From assembly GCF_030504625.1 (NCBI RefSeq), contig NZ_JAUKWH010000011.1, positions 1-64,000 of the forward strand: DNA of 64,000 nt. Reading direction: 5' to 3'. The stretch comes from Neisseria sp. MVDL19-042950. GTDB taxonomy: Bacteria > Pseudomonadota > Gammaproteobacteria > Burkholderiales > Neisseriaceae. Below are positions 63,186 through 64,000 of this stretch, one piece after another (position 1 is the first letter of the stretch; every line of letters begins with the position of its first letter). Under the pieces are notes generated by a model. It was given only the letters and a program-made list of their open reading frames with translations, did no database searches and was not told the origin of the DNA. Made by a program: the position numbers and the translations under genes.

Positions 63186-64000
63186 ATGGCACATTACGCA
63201 ATCGGCGACATTCAGGGCTGTTTCGGCGAATTCACCGCCCTGCTCGACAAAATCGGCTTCAATCACGGCACCGACACGCTCTGGCTCACGGGCGACATTG
63301 TCAACCGCGGCCCGCAGTCGCTCGAAGCATTGCAATATGTGATGCGCCACGAAAGCAGCATCCGTACCGTGCTCGGCAACCACGACCTGCACCTGCTGGC
63401 CGTGTCGTACGGCTTCGGCAGAATCAAACGCGGCGACACCATTTCGCCGATTCTCGAACACCCCGAACGCTTGAAAATGCTCGACTGGCTGCGCGCCCAA
63501 CCTTTGCTGATACGCGGCGAAAAACACGTTTTGGTACACGCCGGCCTGCTGCCGCAATGGAGCGTGGCCGAAGCCGAAAGCCTTGCCCAAGAAGTGGAAA
63601 GCGAATTGCGGGGCGACAAAGCGATGCAGTATTTTCTCAATATGTACGGCAACAAGCCGCACAGTTGGTCGCCCGATTTGGAAGGCTACAACCGCCTGCG
63701 CATGATTACCAACGTGTTCACCCGTATGCGCGCCCTCACGTTCGACAACGAACTCGACTACGATTTCAAAACCGGCCCCGAAGACATGCCCTGCGGCCTG
63801 CGTGCGTGGTTTGAAGCCCCCAACCGCCGGCATTTGAGCCACATCATCGTTTTCGGCCATTGGTCGGCCTTGGGCTACCTCAACGCCCGCAACGTTATCG
63901 CCCTCGACACCGGCGCGCTTTGGGGCGGCGAATTGACCGCAGTGAATCTCGATACAAACGAAATTACCCAAGTCGATTCCCAAAGCGGGCTGCATTGGGC
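63186..64000 (+). CDS. apaH: Symmetrical bis(5'-nucleosyl)-tetraphosphatase, 3' end cut by the window
   Basis: 271 codons lie in the window; the family is about 275, so only the last few are missing. It splits Ap4A to two ADP. The metallophosphatase motifs are GDIQGCF near residue 7, GDIVNRGP near 37, GNHDLHLLA near 62, VHAGLLPQW near 119 and FGHWSALG near 225. CGGAG lies nine bases before the ATG. ApaH affects stress signalling and RNA cap-like modifications in other bacteria. Confidence 0.95.
   Translation, partial: MAHYAIGDIQGCFGEFTALLDKIGFNHGTDTLWLTGDIVNRGPQSLEALQYVMRHESSIRTVLGNHDLHLLAVSYGFGRIKRGDTISPILEHPERLKMLDWLRAQPLLIRGEKHVLVHAGLLPQWSVAEAESLAQEVESELRGDKAMQYFLNMYGNKPHSWSPDLEGYNRLRMITNVFTRMRALTFDNELDYDFKTGPEDMPCGLRAWFEAPNRRHLSHIIVFGHWSALGYLNARNVIALDTGALWGGELTAVNLDTNEITQVDSQSGLHW

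Overview
The window is from a Neisseria species or a very close relative. The DNA uptake sequence AGGCCGTCTGAAA (AG-DUS dialect) and its reverse complement occur dozens of times, mostly as inverted pairs behind genes. The gene set is also neisserial: misR/misS, a HisB with a DNA-binding-like N-terminus, DMP19, PglL, and Correia-like repeats. The dominant dialect is AG-DUS and the AT-DUS form is rare, so a commensal or animal-associated species is more likely than meningococcus or gonococcus. No rRNA, tRNA, phage, IS transposase gene or CRISPR array was seen.

Layout: 1-409 is the start of a reverse-strand Pro/Glu repeat protein. 0.9-12.4 kb is metabolic and housekeeping (glcB, cupin, usp, tcdA-scpA, pncB, rhlE, oppA, thyA). 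12.8-18.3 kb holds gdhA, a frame-disrupted dmp19, lapA-lapB, ilvE, a zinc-finger protein and a small lipoprotein. 18.4-24.2 kb is a reverse-strand envelope and transformation block (uppP, dsbA, SPOR protein, comM, ubiK, mutT). 24.4-31.6 kb is more accessory: an AT-rich orphan gene, a nuclease-like protein, two ABC-2 permeases and an MFS carrier. 31.7-42.3 kb has deoC, rph, yicC, fpr, a higBA toxin-antitoxin pair, PFL/ACT proteins, recO-pdxJ-acpS and misR-misS. 42.7-55.6 kb carries most of the histidine pathway (hisH, hisA, hisF, hisI, hisE, then hisB and hisC on the other strand), interleaved with creA, a TSUP carrier, an NlpE-like lipoprotein, hinT, tatABC and pglL. 56-64 kb has phoH, an iron-regulated-looking TonB receptor with a PiuC-type dioxygenase, ribF, ridA and apaH (cut by the window end).

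The most interesting signals are structural. (i) dmp19 is out of frame by what looks like loss of one copy of an 11-bp tandem repeat, which could be a reversible switch. (ii) A 140-bp miniature inverted-repeat element sits inside a DUS with 7-bp direct repeats, in the leader between a Fur-type promoter and the TonB receptor; a relative with similar ends lies upstream of hisF. (iii) One ABC-2 permease gene is flanked by identical 41-bp sequences in inverted orientation. (iv) An AT-rich gene of unknown function sits between DUS-based boundaries. (v) There are Correia-like, REP-like and nested-DUS palindromes. (vi) DUS copies also serve as start leaders, stop codons, protein segments and a lipobox. 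I did not identify a clearly complete new multi-gene system. The AT-rich orphan, the repeat protein and the dmp19 switch are the best leads.
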